Positions 1-6,406 are shown, counted from the first letter of the stretch. The stretch is 12,704 nucleotides of DNA from Bacillota bacterium (GCA_023412715.1 JAEZCC010000015.1:1-12704); one strand, 5' to 3'. Notes: generated by a model from the sequence alone, not told the origin. Made by a program: numbers and translations.

Positions 1-24
1 GGGCGGCCATTCACACCCGCGGAA

Positions 25-243
25 TTATTCCTGGGTCGCAGCTGCCGAAGCAAGATGCTCGTTGAGCTTCTGCACCATTTCTTCCGCATCGACCGCATGC
101 ACCATACAAGCCTGTTCCAGCGTTTCTCCGCGCGAGGCGGGGCAGCCCAGGCAGTACATGCCCATTGCGAAAAAGAAAGGCGCGCTGTCCGGATCGATAT
201 CGAGGATATCGCCGATCAGGGTGTCTTTTGTAATTGTCGTCAT
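25..243 (-). CDS. DUF1858 domain protein (hybrid-cluster-protein-associated redox-disulfide family)
   Basis: This 72-residue cytoplasmic protein matches the DUF1858 fold, also called the hybrid-cluster-protein-associated redox disulfide domain. The sequence shows a CLGC motif (Cys31, Cys34) after the family's typical T-x-D-x-L-I-G-D-I-L-D start, and a further cysteine at 46. The family is thought to hold a redox-active disulfide or bind a partner, but no reaction is established. I chose the ATG at 243 because AACGGAGGT lies just upstream; an in-frame extension to 351 has no ribosome site and runs through the promoter. It is divergent from the DUF4364 gene. A TTGCAA-17-TATAAT promoter lies upstream, inside an 8-bp inverted repeat. 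Family assignment is firm; function is not. Confidence 0.88.
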   Translation of the reverse strand: MTTITKDTLIGDILDIDPDSAPFFFAMGMYCLGCPASRGETLEQACMVHAVDAEEMVQKLNEHLASAAATQE

Positions 244-284
244 TGCAATAACCTCCGTTTTGGCCCGTCGGATAAAATCCTTCT

Positions 285-316
285 GGGACGGCTTTATTAT
301 AATACCGGGCCGTCCC
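285..316. repeat. 8-bp perfect inverted repeat flanking a -10 box
   Basis: GGGACGGC (285-292) and GCCGTCCC (309-316) are perfect reverse complements separated by 16 bp. The gap contains the -10 hexamer of the leftward DUF1858 promoter. The position suits an operator, or a hairpin at the start of the transcript, but no regulator is identified. Confidence 0.5.
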
Positions 317-324
317 CTTTGCAA
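296..324 (-). promoter_or_regulatory. Promoter of the DUF1858 gene
   Basis: Read on the minus strand, TTGCAA (324-319), a 17-bp spacer and a perfect TATAAT (301-296) form a sigma-A type promoter. Transcription would start about 45 bp upstream of the ATG at 243. Confidence 0.65.
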
Positions 325-359
325 TAGGCACTTTGCGGGGCGGCGGCGCACGGACGATT

Positions 360-388
360 TTGCAAAGATCCCGCGCTTCTGTTATAAT
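360..388 (+). promoter_or_regulatory. Promoter of the DUF4364 gene
   Basis: TTGCAA (360-365), a 17-bp spacer and TATAAT (383-388) form a promoter, with TG at -15/-14 giving an extended -10. It uses the same -35 hexamer as the divergent DUF1858 promoter. The GTG start lies 46 bp downstream. Confidence 0.7.
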
Positions 389-433
389 GGAATATAATAG
401 GAAAACAATCGGAAGGGACAGAGGTGAATCCAT

Positions 434-1033
434 GTGAAATACGACGCGTTCACCGCGGGGATCGAACCCGGCGGGCTGCGCAGCAGGAACGAGATCCGCA
501 TCCTCGTCTGCTACCTGGTGACCAGCGTGCCCGGGCCGCTCTCCGAAAACGACCTCGTCGACATCATCGTCGAAAACGGTCTGGCGAATTACTTTGAGGT
601 GACCGACGCGATTGCGGAAATGGGGCAGAAGGGAAACATCGTTCTGGCGGGAGAAAACCCAAGGACATACACGGCGGGCGAGTCCGCGCAGATCATCTCG
701 AAGCAGCTCGACTTCGAGCTCCCCCCCTCCGTAAGGGAAAAAGCGCTCTGCGCGGCCATCAATCTTCTCGACCGGGCGAAGCGTGAAAGGGAAAACACCG
801 TGGACATCGTCCCCGAGCAGCACGGATTCCGCGTCACCTGCCACGTTTCCGGCGGGGAGGAAGACCTGATGAGCTTTTCGCTCTCCGTGCCCGATGCGGC
901 GCAGGCCGAAATTGTCAGAAAAAACTTTCAGGATTCGCCGGAAACCGTCTACCGCATGCTGCTGGCGCTCGTCACCGGGAACCGCGACGTCGCCGCGGAG
1001 CTGCTCGGCGGCCAGCGCCCCGGTAAGGTGTGA
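434..1033 (+). CDS. DUF4364 family protein (N-terminal winged-helix-like)
   Basis: This 199-residue protein resembles the DUF4364 family of Firmicutes. Residues about 15-90 look like a winged-helix domain: a helix around 20-31, a helical pair at 37-65 and a short beta wing near 67-82. The C-terminal half is a mixed alpha/beta domain of unknown role. There is no signal peptide or membrane segment. The start is GTG at 434 after AGAGGTGA; the ATG overlapping it at 432 is followed at once by a stop. A DedA gene follows on the same strand 111 bp downstream with no clear terminator between, so co-transcription is possible. A regulatory role is inferred only from the fold. Confidence 0.85.
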   Translation: MKYDAFTAGIEPGGLRSRNEIRILVCYLVTSVPGPLSENDLVDIIVENGLANYFEVTDAIAEMGQKGNIVLAGENPRTYTAGESAQIISKQLDFELPPSVREKALCAAINLLDRAKRERENTVDIVPEQHGFRVTCHVSGGEEDLMSFSLSVPDAAQAEIVRKNFQDSPETVYRMLLALVTGNRDVAAELLGGQRPGKV

Positions 1034-1105
1034 CTCCCCGCCATTGATAAAAAGATACAAAACCGTTCACAATGCGTTTAGGATTGAACGCGCAAAAGAT
1101 GGTAG

Positions 1106-1127
1106 GATAAAGGCATAACGCTTTATC
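1106..1127 (+). other. Small hairpin just upstream of the DedA ribosome site
   Basis: GATAAAG (1106-1112) and CTTTATC (1121-1127) form a 7-bp stem with an 8-base loop, ending only three bases before the AAGGAG ribosome site at 1131-1136. It may tune translation of the TTG-initiated DedA gene, or be chance; the stem is AT-rich and weak. Confidence 0.3.
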
Positions 1128-1144
1128 AAAAAGGAGAGCTCACG

Positions 1145-1822
1145 TTGGACGCCGCTTTTATCATAGATCTTTTCCTGCATCTCGACAAATATCTGAACGT
1201 TCTGCTCAGCCAGTACAACACGCTGGCGTACTTTCTTATTTTTGTCGTCCTTTTCATCGAGACAGGGCTTGTGTTCACGCCGTTCCTGCCGGGCGACTCG
1301 CTGATCTTCGTAACGGGCGCCATCGCCGCGGCAGGCGGCCCGATTAACATTCCGGTCATGCTGGCGCTGATGTACGCCGCGGCGGTCGGCGGGGACACCG
1401 CCAACTACCACATCGGCAGCGCCCTGCGCGGAAAAGTCGAGCGCAAAGAGCACGTGCCGCTCCTTAAATACGAGTACCTGGAACGGACCCAGGGCTTTTT
1501 CGACCGCCACGGCGGCAAGACCATCACCATCGCCCGCTTTGTGCCCATTGTGCGCACGTTCGCGCCGTTCGTCGCCGGCGTGTGCCGCATGCCTTACCGC
1601 CGTTTTCTGCACTTCAACGTAATCGGCGGCCTCTCGTGGGTGACCGCCTTTTTTCTGTTCGGCTACTGGTTCGGCAACATCGACTATATCCAGCAGCACT
1701 TCGGGCTGGTCGTGGTCGCCATCGTCCTGATTTCCGTTCTGCCCGCCGTGATTGCGTATATCGCCGGAAAGCTGAAAAAGAACTCCTCCGGCCCGGTGAT
1801 GACGAAAGGGCCGGAAGAGTAA
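1145..1822 (+). CDS. DedA family membrane protein (SNARE-associated/VTT domain)
   Basis: This 225-residue polytopic inner-membrane protein belongs to the DedA/VTT superfamily. Members act as lipid scramblases or transporters (undecaprenyl phosphate recycling is reported for some) and support envelope homeostasis. Visible hallmarks are the FIETG segment (37-41), the acidic re-entrant loop PFLPGDSL (46-53), GGDTANYHIG (82-91), and the RF-P-VRTFAPFVAG stretch (131-145) with the conserved arginines 131 and 137. Hydrophobic segments lie near 28-65, 70-85, 157-177 and 186-208. The start is TTG at 1145 behind AAGGAGAG. A strong terminator overlaps the stop codon. The substrate cannot be told from sequence. 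Confidence 0.93.
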   Translation: MDAAFIIDLFLHLDKYLNVLLSQYNTLAYFLIFVVLFIETGLVFTPFLPGDSLIFVTGAIAAAGGPINIPVMLALMYAAAVGGDTANYHIGSALRGKVERKEHVPLLKYEYLERTQGFFDRHGGKTITIARFVPIVRTFAPFVAGVCRMPYRRFLHFNVIGGLSWVTAFFLFGYWFGNIDYIQQHFGLVVVAIVLISVLPAVIAYIAGKLKKNSSGPVMTKGPEE

Positions 1823-1857
1823 CGCCGCCGGGTTCGCCGCGCGGCGTTTTTTATTTT
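1821..1857 (+). terminator. Intrinsic terminator of the DedA gene
   Basis: AACGCCGC (1821-1828) pairs with GCGGCGTT (1841-1848), with three further inner pairs, followed by T6-A-T4. The hairpin begins within the DedA stop codon. The T-run also contains the stop codon of the convergent CooT gene, so the two genes meet tail to tail with almost no spacer. Confidence 0.85.
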
Positions 1858-2051
1858 CCGCGCTTCTCGAAATAAATCTTATGATCCACAAGCTCCATCC
1901 GCTTGATGCGGGCGGAGACGGTTTTCCGTTCCCCGTAGATATTTTCAAGGAAGATTTTTCCGCTGTCGTCCGGCACGATTCTGTCGACCGCGTCCAGCAG
2001 CAGATCCGACGTCCCGTCAGGCTCCAGCCAGTATACGTTCGCTTCGCACAT
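1851..2051 (-). CDS. CooT family nickel-binding protein
   Basis: This 66-residue protein matches the CooT family: it begins MCEANVYWL, carries the central pattern I-x-L-x-N-I-x-G-E, and ends with R-I-K-R-M-E-L-V-D-H-K-I. In Rhodospirillum rubrum CooT, Cys2 is the nickel ligand and the protein supports nickel supply to carbon monoxide dehydrogenase; Cys2 is conserved here. The start is ATG at 2051, which shares one base with the stop of DUF3842 (TGATG), behind AAGGAGGAATC. Translation is therefore probably coupled to the upstream gene. No carbon monoxide dehydrogenase gene is in the window, so its client here is unknown. Confidence 0.88.
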   Translation of the reverse strand: MCEANVYWLEPDGTSDLLLDAVDRIVPDDSGKIFLENIYGERKTVSARIKRMELVDHKIYFEKRGK

Positions 2052-2470
2052 CACGATTCCTCCTTCAGCATGCCGCGAATATAAACGACGATATCCCCGA
2101 TATAATGGGGAAGCGGTTTTGCGGTCACGCCGGCCACGTGGATTCCGCACCGGTTCAGCGGGATGAGGACTTTCTGCGCCGCGCTGCGCGCCACGGCCGC
2201 CGCCATAGGCAGGGTCAGTTCGCCGAGCATGGAGTCGGCCGCAAGAATCGCCACGCTGCCGATGATGAGGTCGGCCTTCGGCGCGTTCACCGCGATCGCG
2301 TTTTCGCCGGTGGCGCCTTCGTTGGCCCCCGCCTTCAGCATGGCGGAGGTCGCCAGCGCGTTCGTCCCGAGCGCAAGGATTTCGATATCGTCCCCCAGCT
2401 CCGTGCGGATCGCCGCGATGACCGCTTTGCCGATTCCCCCGCCCTGCCCGTCGATTACCGCTATGTTCAT
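2051..2470 (-). CDS. DUF3842 family protein (Rossmann-like)
   Basis: This 139-residue cytoplasmic protein matches DUF3842. It opens with a beta strand and a glycine-rich dinucleotide-type loop, VIDGQGGGIGK (5-15), followed by alternating strands and helices. Conserved-looking features are GTNALAT (35-41), the GATGENA segment (52-58) and LNRCGIHVAGV (105-115), where Cys108 and His111 are possible metal or catalytic residues. The ATG at 2470 has only a weak ribosome site. The gene overlaps the nickel-binding CooT gene by one base, suggesting a shared nickel or metal-related role. That is inference from context; no reaction is known. Confidence 0.85.
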   Translation of the reverse strand: MNIAVIDGQGGGIGKAVIAAIRTELGDDIEILALGTNALATSAMLKAGANEGATGENAIAVNAPKADLIIGSVAILAADSMLGELTLPMAAAVARSAAQKVLIPLNRCGIHVAGVTAKPLPHYIGDIVVYIRGMLKEES

Positions 2471-2574
2471 TCCATCACCGTCCGTTCGAATGGATGCCGC
2501 AGCCCTTTGCGGCTGATTTCGCGCCGCGGCTGCCCGGCCGCATGGATTCCAGAATACGTCCCGGTTCTGCTACG

Positions 2575-2603
2575 ATTATACGCCGCGAAAAGCGCGCGCA
2601 CAA
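2575..2603 (-). promoter_or_regulatory. Probable promoter of the DUF3842-CooT pair
   Basis: On the minus strand, TTGTGC (2603-2598), a 17-bp spacer and a perfect TATAAT (2580-2575) lie in the 173-bp gap after murI. The -35 box is only half matched. This suggests the pair has its own promoter rather than relying only on read-through from murI. Confidence 0.55.
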
Positions 2604-2643
2604 GCAAAAGCCGAAAATCGGGAGGAAACCCCGGCGGAAACGT

Positions 2644-3426
2644 TCAGCAGCGCAGCATGCGGTCCAGCCTGGCATGCAGCCCGGCGATGCGCCGCAGCTC
2701 GGCCGGGTCGGTCACCTTCCGCCCCGAGGCGTAGTATTCAACCGTCCCGCCGTTCCCCGCCGCGCCCGCGGTCAGCCCGAGAACGTCGGCCAGGTGGCTG
2801 ACCGTTCCCGCGCTGCCGTCGATGATCTCCGTTTTCTGGGGCAGGAACTCCCGGAACGTGTCCTTAAAAAAGTTGAAATGCGTGCAGCCAAGCACCAGGG
2901 CCGAATATCCGTCCAGGCGATACGGGCGGAACTGCTCCTCGAGATACCGGCGGACCCTTGGCGAAACGAATTCCCCGTTTTCCGCGAACGTGACGAGCTC
3001 CGGAAGGGCAAGCGTGTCCACGCAGTGCCTGCAGTCGACGCGCGACAGCAGGTTTTTCAGCTTTTCCCCTCTCACGGTGACCGGCGTCGCCACGACCAGC
3101 ACGCGCCCCGCGTCGTTCTCTTCCACCGCGGGCTTTACCGCCGGCTCCATGCCGAGAATCGGCACCCGGCGGTATTTTTCACGCACATAGCCGATGGCGG
3201 AGCACGTGGCGGTATTGCACGCAATCACGACCGCCCCGGCGCCGAGGCCGGTCAGGAACCGCACCGCGTCGTCCGTGTACCTTACAATCTGCTCCCTTGA
3301 CTTTCTGCCGAACGGAACATGGTCCACATCGGCATAATAAAGGTAGTCCTCGCCGGGCAGAGTCAGCATGGCCTGGTGAAGGACGGTGATTCCTCCGATC
3401 CCGGAGTCGAAAAAAGCTATTTTCAT
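2644..3426 (-). CDS. murI: Glutamate racemase
   Basis: This 260-residue cytoplasmic enzyme interconverts L- and D-glutamate, supplying D-glutamate for peptidoglycan. Diagnostic motifs are FDSGIGG (6-12) with Asp7 and Ser8 at the active site, the first catalytic cysteine in ACNTATC (Cys70), and the second in LGCTHF (Cys181). YYADVDHVPFG (30-40) and the DG-A-TV-H segment near 203-211 also fit the family. Length is normal. The ATG at 3426 has a weak, distant GGGAAG ribosome site. A TTGAAT-17-TAAAAT promoter lies about 75 bp upstream. Confidence 0.96.
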   Translation of the reverse strand: MKIAFFDSGIGGITVLHQAMLTLPGEDYLYYADVDHVPFGRKSREQIVRYTDDAVRFLTGLGAGAVVIACNTATCSAIGYVREKYRRVPILGMEPAVKPAVEENDAGRVLVVATPVTVRGEKLKNLLSRVDCRHCVDTLALPELVTFAENGEFVSPRVRRYLEEQFRPYRLDGYSALVLGCTHFNFFKDTFREFLPQKTEIIDGSAGTVSHLADVLGLTAGAAGNGGTVEYYASGRKVTDPAELRRIAGLHARLDRMLRC

Positions 3427-3500
3427 CTTCTGCGATACTTCCCGTTAAAAATTGCCAGCGCCCGGCCCGCAGGCGGCACGCCCCCGGCCGGACGTTAATT

Positions 3501-3529
3501 ATTTTACCTGTTTTGTTTGGATAATTCAA
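3501..3529 (-). promoter_or_regulatory. Promoter of murI
   Basis: On the minus strand, TTGAAT (3529-3524), a 17-bp spacer and TAAAAT (3506-3501) form a plausible sigma-A promoter. The leader that follows is GC-rich and could fold (CCGGCC and GGCCGG blocks between about 3462 and 3492). Confidence 0.6.
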
Positions 3530-3600
3530 CCTCTGCGGTATGCCGATACAATTTTGGAAAAAATGCTGAGACGTTTTTGTCTGTTTTTGTTAAAATTATA

Positions 3601-3629
3601 TTGACTTTTTCGCATTGTGCAAATATGAT
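3601..3629 (+). promoter_or_regulatory. Near-consensus promoter of the 72-residue orphan gene
   Basis: TTGACT (3601-3606), a 17-bp spacer and TATGAT (3624-3629) differ from consensus at one base per hexamer. The GTG start is 37 bp downstream of the -10 box. This implies substantial vegetative expression. Confidence 0.75.
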
Positions 3630-3666
3630 AGAAAGAAAGAAGTAAAAAGCAAGTGGTGATTGATCG

Positions 3667-3885
3667 GTGAACGGCGAAAAAGTCATTATAGTTGCGAACG
3701 ATACGCGCCAGGGACTCAGCGTGATCGACATCCAATTCTATAATATCAGCGGAAGAATCAGCGGGCCTCCGCCGCACCGCCTGATCCGCAACATCAACGC
3801 CCTGCCGCTGCGGGACAAAGAGCGGGTCCGGATGATTGTGGCGCGTTCCTACGGACTTCCGGCCAAAAACGTCGTTTTTCAGTAA
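3667..3885 (+). CDS. Small protein of unknown function, 72 residues
   Basis: I do not recognise a family. The product is a short soluble protein: a predicted beta-rich N-terminal half (residues 5-30, including EKVIIVAN and LSVIDIQFYNISG), a Gly-Pro-Pro-Pro turn at 33-36, then a basic helical region with several arginines, ending AKNVVFQ. It has no cysteine, transmembrane segment or signal peptide. The start is GTG at 3667 behind GTGGTGATT. A near-ideal promoter upstream and a strong terminator 20 bp after the stop mark it as a genuine single-gene unit. The third positions of its codons are GC-rich like the neighbours, which supports coding and vertical inheritance. The function is unknown. 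Confidence 0.75.
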   Translation: MNGEKVIIVANDTRQGLSVIDIQFYNISGRISGPPPHRLIRNINALPLRDKERVRMIVARSYGLPAKNVVFQ

Positions 3886-3903
3886 AGAAAAAGAAACACG
3901 GGA

Positions 3904-3948
3904 CCGCGCGGTTCTGCCTTCGGCAGGAAGCGCGGGCCCCGCTTTTTT
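3904..3948. terminator. Bidirectional intrinsic terminator
   Basis: CCGCGC (3904-3909) and GCGCGG (3930-3935) plus an inner TTCTGCC/GGCAGGA stem around a TTC loop form a long hairpin. It is followed on the plus strand by T6 (3943-3948). Read on the minus strand it is followed by a T-rich tract (complement of 3885-3899). It probably ends both the orphan gene and the convergent permease gene. Confidence 0.8.
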
Positions 3949-3981
3949 GCGGCCGGGTGTGCCCGCCGCCCTTTTCCCCGG

Positions 3982-5355
3982 TTATGCGGACGGCGCGTCC
4001 CCGTCCCTGCCGCCCTTGTGGAGGAAGGCCCCGACGGCCATAATCACGGCGAACACAATCAGATAATAGACCACGCTCATCCCATGCGCGAAGCAGGCCG
4101 CGACCATCATGAAAATACAGCCGAGCACGGCAAGCGCCGGCATGACGAACCGCCGGAACGGCCCGAAATCCTTCCCCTTCGCCATCAGCATGAGAAAGAT
4201 GGGGATATATGCGCCGTACAGCGTGATGATCGGCAGTTCCGACGTGTCAAAGCAGAAGTTTCCGAACCACGGGGCCGGGGCAATGACGGCCCCGTAGAAA
4301 TACAGCAGCCAAAACCCGCAGAACAGCACCCCCAGGACGGAGGAATTGGTCGGCATGTTCGTCAGCTTGTCCACCTGTGCAAAAACCTGCGGCTTCGGCC
4401 CGCGGCCGCGGACCGCCAGAGAATAGATGCCGCGGGTGCAGCCGAGCATCAGGCCGTTCAGCGTGCCGAGGCACGAAATGATGACAAAGACGAAAATCAG
4501 GGAGCCGCCGACCGGCCCCAGGATATTCTGGAAGGCCAGCATCGCGCCGGTCTGGCCGCTCTTCATCAGCGTTTCTGTCGTGACGGCGCCGGCAAGGCCG
4601 ATATAGTACAGAACATAAACGGCGACGACAATCAGCGAGCCCCAGATGAGCGCCCGCGGAAGGTTTTTCTTGGAATCCTTCAGCTCCGCGTTGATGGAGG
4701 TCGCGATGATCCATCCCTCATAGGCGAAGGCGACCGCCACGACGGAGGCGAAAAGCCCGCCGCCGGCGCTGACGCCGGAAGCCGCCGCATGCGTGAAATT
4801 GCGCACGGTCAGCCCGTTCATGAGGCCCGCAATCGTGCCGGCCACCGCCATCAGCACCAGAGGGATCAGCTTGATGATGGTCGTCGCGACCTGGAATTTG
4901 CCTGCGAGAATAGGCGAAAGCGCGTTCAGGGCGTAGCTGCCTACAAGGTAAAAGCACGCGATGGTCATACACGCGCCGCCGGTGATGTCCCACCCGAAGA
5001 GCACGCAGGTGTACCGCGCGGAAACCCACGCCAGCACCGAGGTCAGGGTCGGGTTGTAGATGGTCGCCATGAACCAGCCGACGTAGTAGCCGTATTTCTC
5101 CCCCACGGTCATTTCCGCGTAGTCCACCACGCCGTTGATTTTTTCATACTTCGTCGCCATCGTCGCAAACGTATAAGAGCAGATAATCATGATGATTCCG
5201 ACGATAATCCACGCGGCGATGCCGATCGGCATGTTGCCTCCGGTCGCCTTCAGGACGGTCTCCGCTTTGAAAAACACGCCGCTCCCGATGACAATGCCGA
5301 CGACCATGGCAATCGCGGTCAAAAGCCCGTACTTCTTTTTCAGTTCGTTTTCCAT
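3982..5355 (-). CDS. APC superfamily amino acid permease
   Basis: This 457-residue membrane transporter with about 12 helices belongs to the amino acid-polyamine-organocation superfamily and looks closest to the L-type/SteT-like exchangers; the substrate is not predictable. The first helix carries the unwound substrate-binding motif GIVIGSGVF (20-28). The sixth has FAYEGW (210-215), and the following loop holds the family stretch NAELKDSKKNLPRA (222-235). The start is ATG at 5355; GAGGGA touches it and GGAGGGG is about 12 bases upstream. The in-frame extension to 5508 runs into the coding part of the upstream reductase gene and is low-complexity. It lies 55 bp downstream of the reductase gene with no terminator between, so the two probably form an operon. 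Confidence 0.92.
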   Translation of the reverse strand: MENELKKKYGLLTAIAMVVGIVIGSGVFFKAETVLKATGGNMPIGIAAWIIVGIIMIICSYTFATMATKYEKINGVVDYAEMTVGEKYGYYVGWFMATIYNPTLTSVLAWVSARYTCVLFGWDITGGACMTIACFYLVGSYALNALSPILAGKFQVATTIIKLIPLVLMAVAGTIAGLMNGLTVRNFTHAAASGVSAGGGLFASVVAVAFAYEGWIIATSINAELKDSKKNLPRALIWGSLIVVAVYVLYYIGLAGAVTTETLMKSGQTGAMLAFQNILGPVGGSLIFVFVIISCLGTLNGLMLGCTRGIYSLAVRGRGPKPQVFAQVDKLTNMPTNSSVLGVLFCGFWLLYFYGAVIAPAPWFGNFCFDTSELPIITLYGAYIPIFLMLMAKGKDFGPFRRFVMPALAVLGCIFMMVAACFAHGMSVVYYLIVFAVIMAVGAFLHKGGRDGDAPSA

Positions 5356-5410
5356 TCCCTCAATTTCCCCTCCAACGTTCTGTCTCGTTCCGGGGCGGCC
5401 CGGCGGCAGG

Positions 5411-5929
5411 TCAGGCCTGACCCTCGGAAGCGGCCGATCCTGACCGGAAACATGCGGACTCAAGCAGCTTTGCCAAAGCCCCCAGCCCCTGCGCGTCCGT
5501 TTCGTCAAAGCGGGCGGGCGTCGGGCTGTCGATGTCCATCACGCCCGCGACGCGCCCCTGCGCGTGCAGCGGGACGACAATCTCGGACCTTGAGCCGCTG
5601 TCGCAGGCGATGTGCCCCGCAAACGCGTGCACGTCGGGAACGATCTGCACGCGATCCTCCCGCGCGGCCGTGCCGCAGACGCCCTTCCCGAACGCGATGC
5701 GCACGCACGCCGGTTTGCCCTGAAAAGGCCCCAGGACCAATTCGCTCCCGCGCGCCAGATAAAAGCCGGCCCAGTTAACGTCCTGCAGCGTAAGGTACAG
5801 CAAAGCCGCCAGGTTGGCCAGATTGGCCACCGCGTCGCTCTCGCCCTGCAGCAAAGCCTCTGCCTGTTTCTGCAGCAGCGCGTACATCTCTTCTTTTTCA
5901 TTCCGGCCAGCGGATCCGGTACGAAGCAT
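5411..5929 (-). CDS. msrC: Free methionine-(R)-sulfoxide reductase (GAF domain, fRMsr)
   Basis: This 172-residue cytoplasmic enzyme reduces free methionine-R-sulfoxide to methionine using thioredoxin-type electrons, protecting against oxidants. It is a single GAF domain. The hallmarks are NWAGFYL (52-58), GKGVCGTAA (81-89), DVHAFAGHIACD (99-110) and SEIVVPL (115-121). The three catalytic-type cysteines at 75, 85 and 109 keep the 10- and 24-residue spacing of Cys84, Cys94 and Cys118 in the E. coli enzyme. The ATG at 5929 follows GGGAGGAG at good spacing. It heads a probable two-gene operon with the amino acid permease, which could import methionine or related amino acids; that link is inference. 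The symbol follows the E. coli yebR/msrC usage. Confidence 0.93.
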   Translation of the reverse strand: MLRTGSAGRNEKEEMYALLQKQAEALLQGESDAVANLANLAALLYLTLQDVNWAGFYLARGSELVLGPFQGKPACVRIAFGKGVCGTAAREDRVQIVPDVHAFAGHIACDSGSRSEIVVPLHAQGRVAGVMDIDSPTPARFDETDAQGLGALAKLLESACFRSGSAASEGQA

Positions 5930-5970
5930 TTCCGACTCCTCCCGACGTTTGTCGCGTTTTAAACTTTTTC

Positions 5971-5999
5971 ATTTTACCACAAAAAAGCACCGACATCAA
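5971..5999 (-). promoter_or_regulatory. Promoter of the reductase-permease operon
   Basis: On the minus strand, TTGATG (5999-5994), a 17-bp spacer and TAAAAT (5976-5971), with TG at -15/-14, make a convincing extended -10 promoter about 40 bp upstream of the ATG at 5929. Confidence 0.7.
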
Positions 6000-6076
6000 T
6001 TTATTTTTTCAGCATATATCAGAAAGCTGAATTTTCGGGAGCGCCGTCGTTTCTTTCAATTTTTTCAGATTAACCC

Positions 6077-6105
6077 TTGAAATTCACACACAAATATGGT
6101 ATATT
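6077..6105 (+). promoter_or_regulatory. Promoter of tRNA-Ala
   Basis: TTGAAA (6077-6082), a 17-bp spacer and TATATT (6100-6105) with TG at 6097-6098 lie 24 bp before the mature tRNA 5' end. Confidence 0.75.
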
Positions 6106-6129
6106 GATAAAGCTGTTCAAAAATGAAAC

Positions 6130-6205
6130 GGGGTATTAGCTCAGCTGGGAGAGCGCCACACTGGCAGTGTGGAGGTCAGCGGTTCGATCCCGCTATGCTC
6201 CACCA
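6130..6205 (+). tRNA. tRNA-Ala (anticodon GGC)
   Basis: The 76-base gene folds as a full cloverleaf. The acceptor stem GGGGTAT pairs with ATGCTCC (one G-T and one T-G pair), and the D-arm reads GCTC...GAGC. The anticodon stem CCACA/TGTGG encloses loop CTGGCAG with anticodon GGC. The T-arm AGCGG/CCGCT has the TTCGATC loop, followed by discriminator A and an encoded CCA. GGC reads alanine codons GCC and GCU. It has its own promoter and is followed by a hairpin. No second copy of its 3' end is visible in the window. Confidence 0.97.
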
Positions 6206-6209
6206 AAAT

Positions 6210-6255
6210 AGCCTCCGGAAATGGCTCTAAACGCTGTTTTTGGAGGCTTCCTTTT
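6210..6255 (+). terminator. Probable terminator of tRNA-Ala
   Basis: AGCCTCC (6210-6216) pairs with GGAGGCT (6242-6248), closing a 25-base loop, followed by TCCTTTTT. The long loop makes this weaker than a classical terminator, but its place right after the tRNA fits. Confidence 0.5.
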
Positions 6256-6291
6256 TGTCCATGCGGATTTACAGCCTCCGGAAACGGCTCC
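6211..6291 (+). repeat. Imperfect 18-bp direct repeat downstream of the tRNA
   Basis: GCCTCCGGAAATGGCTCT (6211-6228) recurs as GCCTCCGGAAACGGCTCC (6274-6291), differing at two positions, with a 63-bp period. The first copy supplies the left arm of the tRNA terminator; a GGAGGC block at 6242-6247 can pair with either copy. This may be a partial terminator duplication. Confidence 0.6.
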
Positions 6292-6367
6292 GATCTAACA
6301 GATATGTTCCGGTTAAAGCCCAAAGGTGTTCTCCAGATTTTTCGCCATTTATATCGCTGCATTACAA

Positions 6368-6406
6368 AAAGGGCAGTGACCGCTCGTAAAGCGGCCGCTG
6401 CCCTTT
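6368..6406. terminator. Bidirectional terminator between the tRNA and the repressor gene
   Basis: AAAGGGCAG (6368-6376) pairs with CTGCCCTTT (6398-6406), and inside this CCGCT (6380-6384) pairs with AGCGG (6390-6394). On the minus strand the stem is followed by a T5-G-T tract, so it ends the repressor transcript (stop at 6455). On the plus strand the T-tract is short, giving weaker termination. Confidence 0.8.

Noticed and set aside
11..1060. 349-residue minus-strand frame
   Set aside because: It is antisense to the DUF4364 gene and crosses two promoters and an intergenic region; low-complexity shadow composition.
5356..5508. 51-residue N-terminal extension of the permease
   Set aside because: It overlaps the 3' end of the reductase gene, has no hydrophobic or conserved character, and permeases of this family begin close to MENELKKKYG.
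4018..5778. 586-residue plus-strand frame
   Set aside because: It lies antisense to the permease and reductase genes, has the Arg/His/Asp/Gln-rich composition of a GC-rich shadow frame, and shows no domain.
6181..6205. tRNA 3' end as an attachment site for an integrated element
   Set aside because: By eye I found no second copy of the tRNA 3' end downstream in the window and no integrase; an att site further away cannot be excluded.
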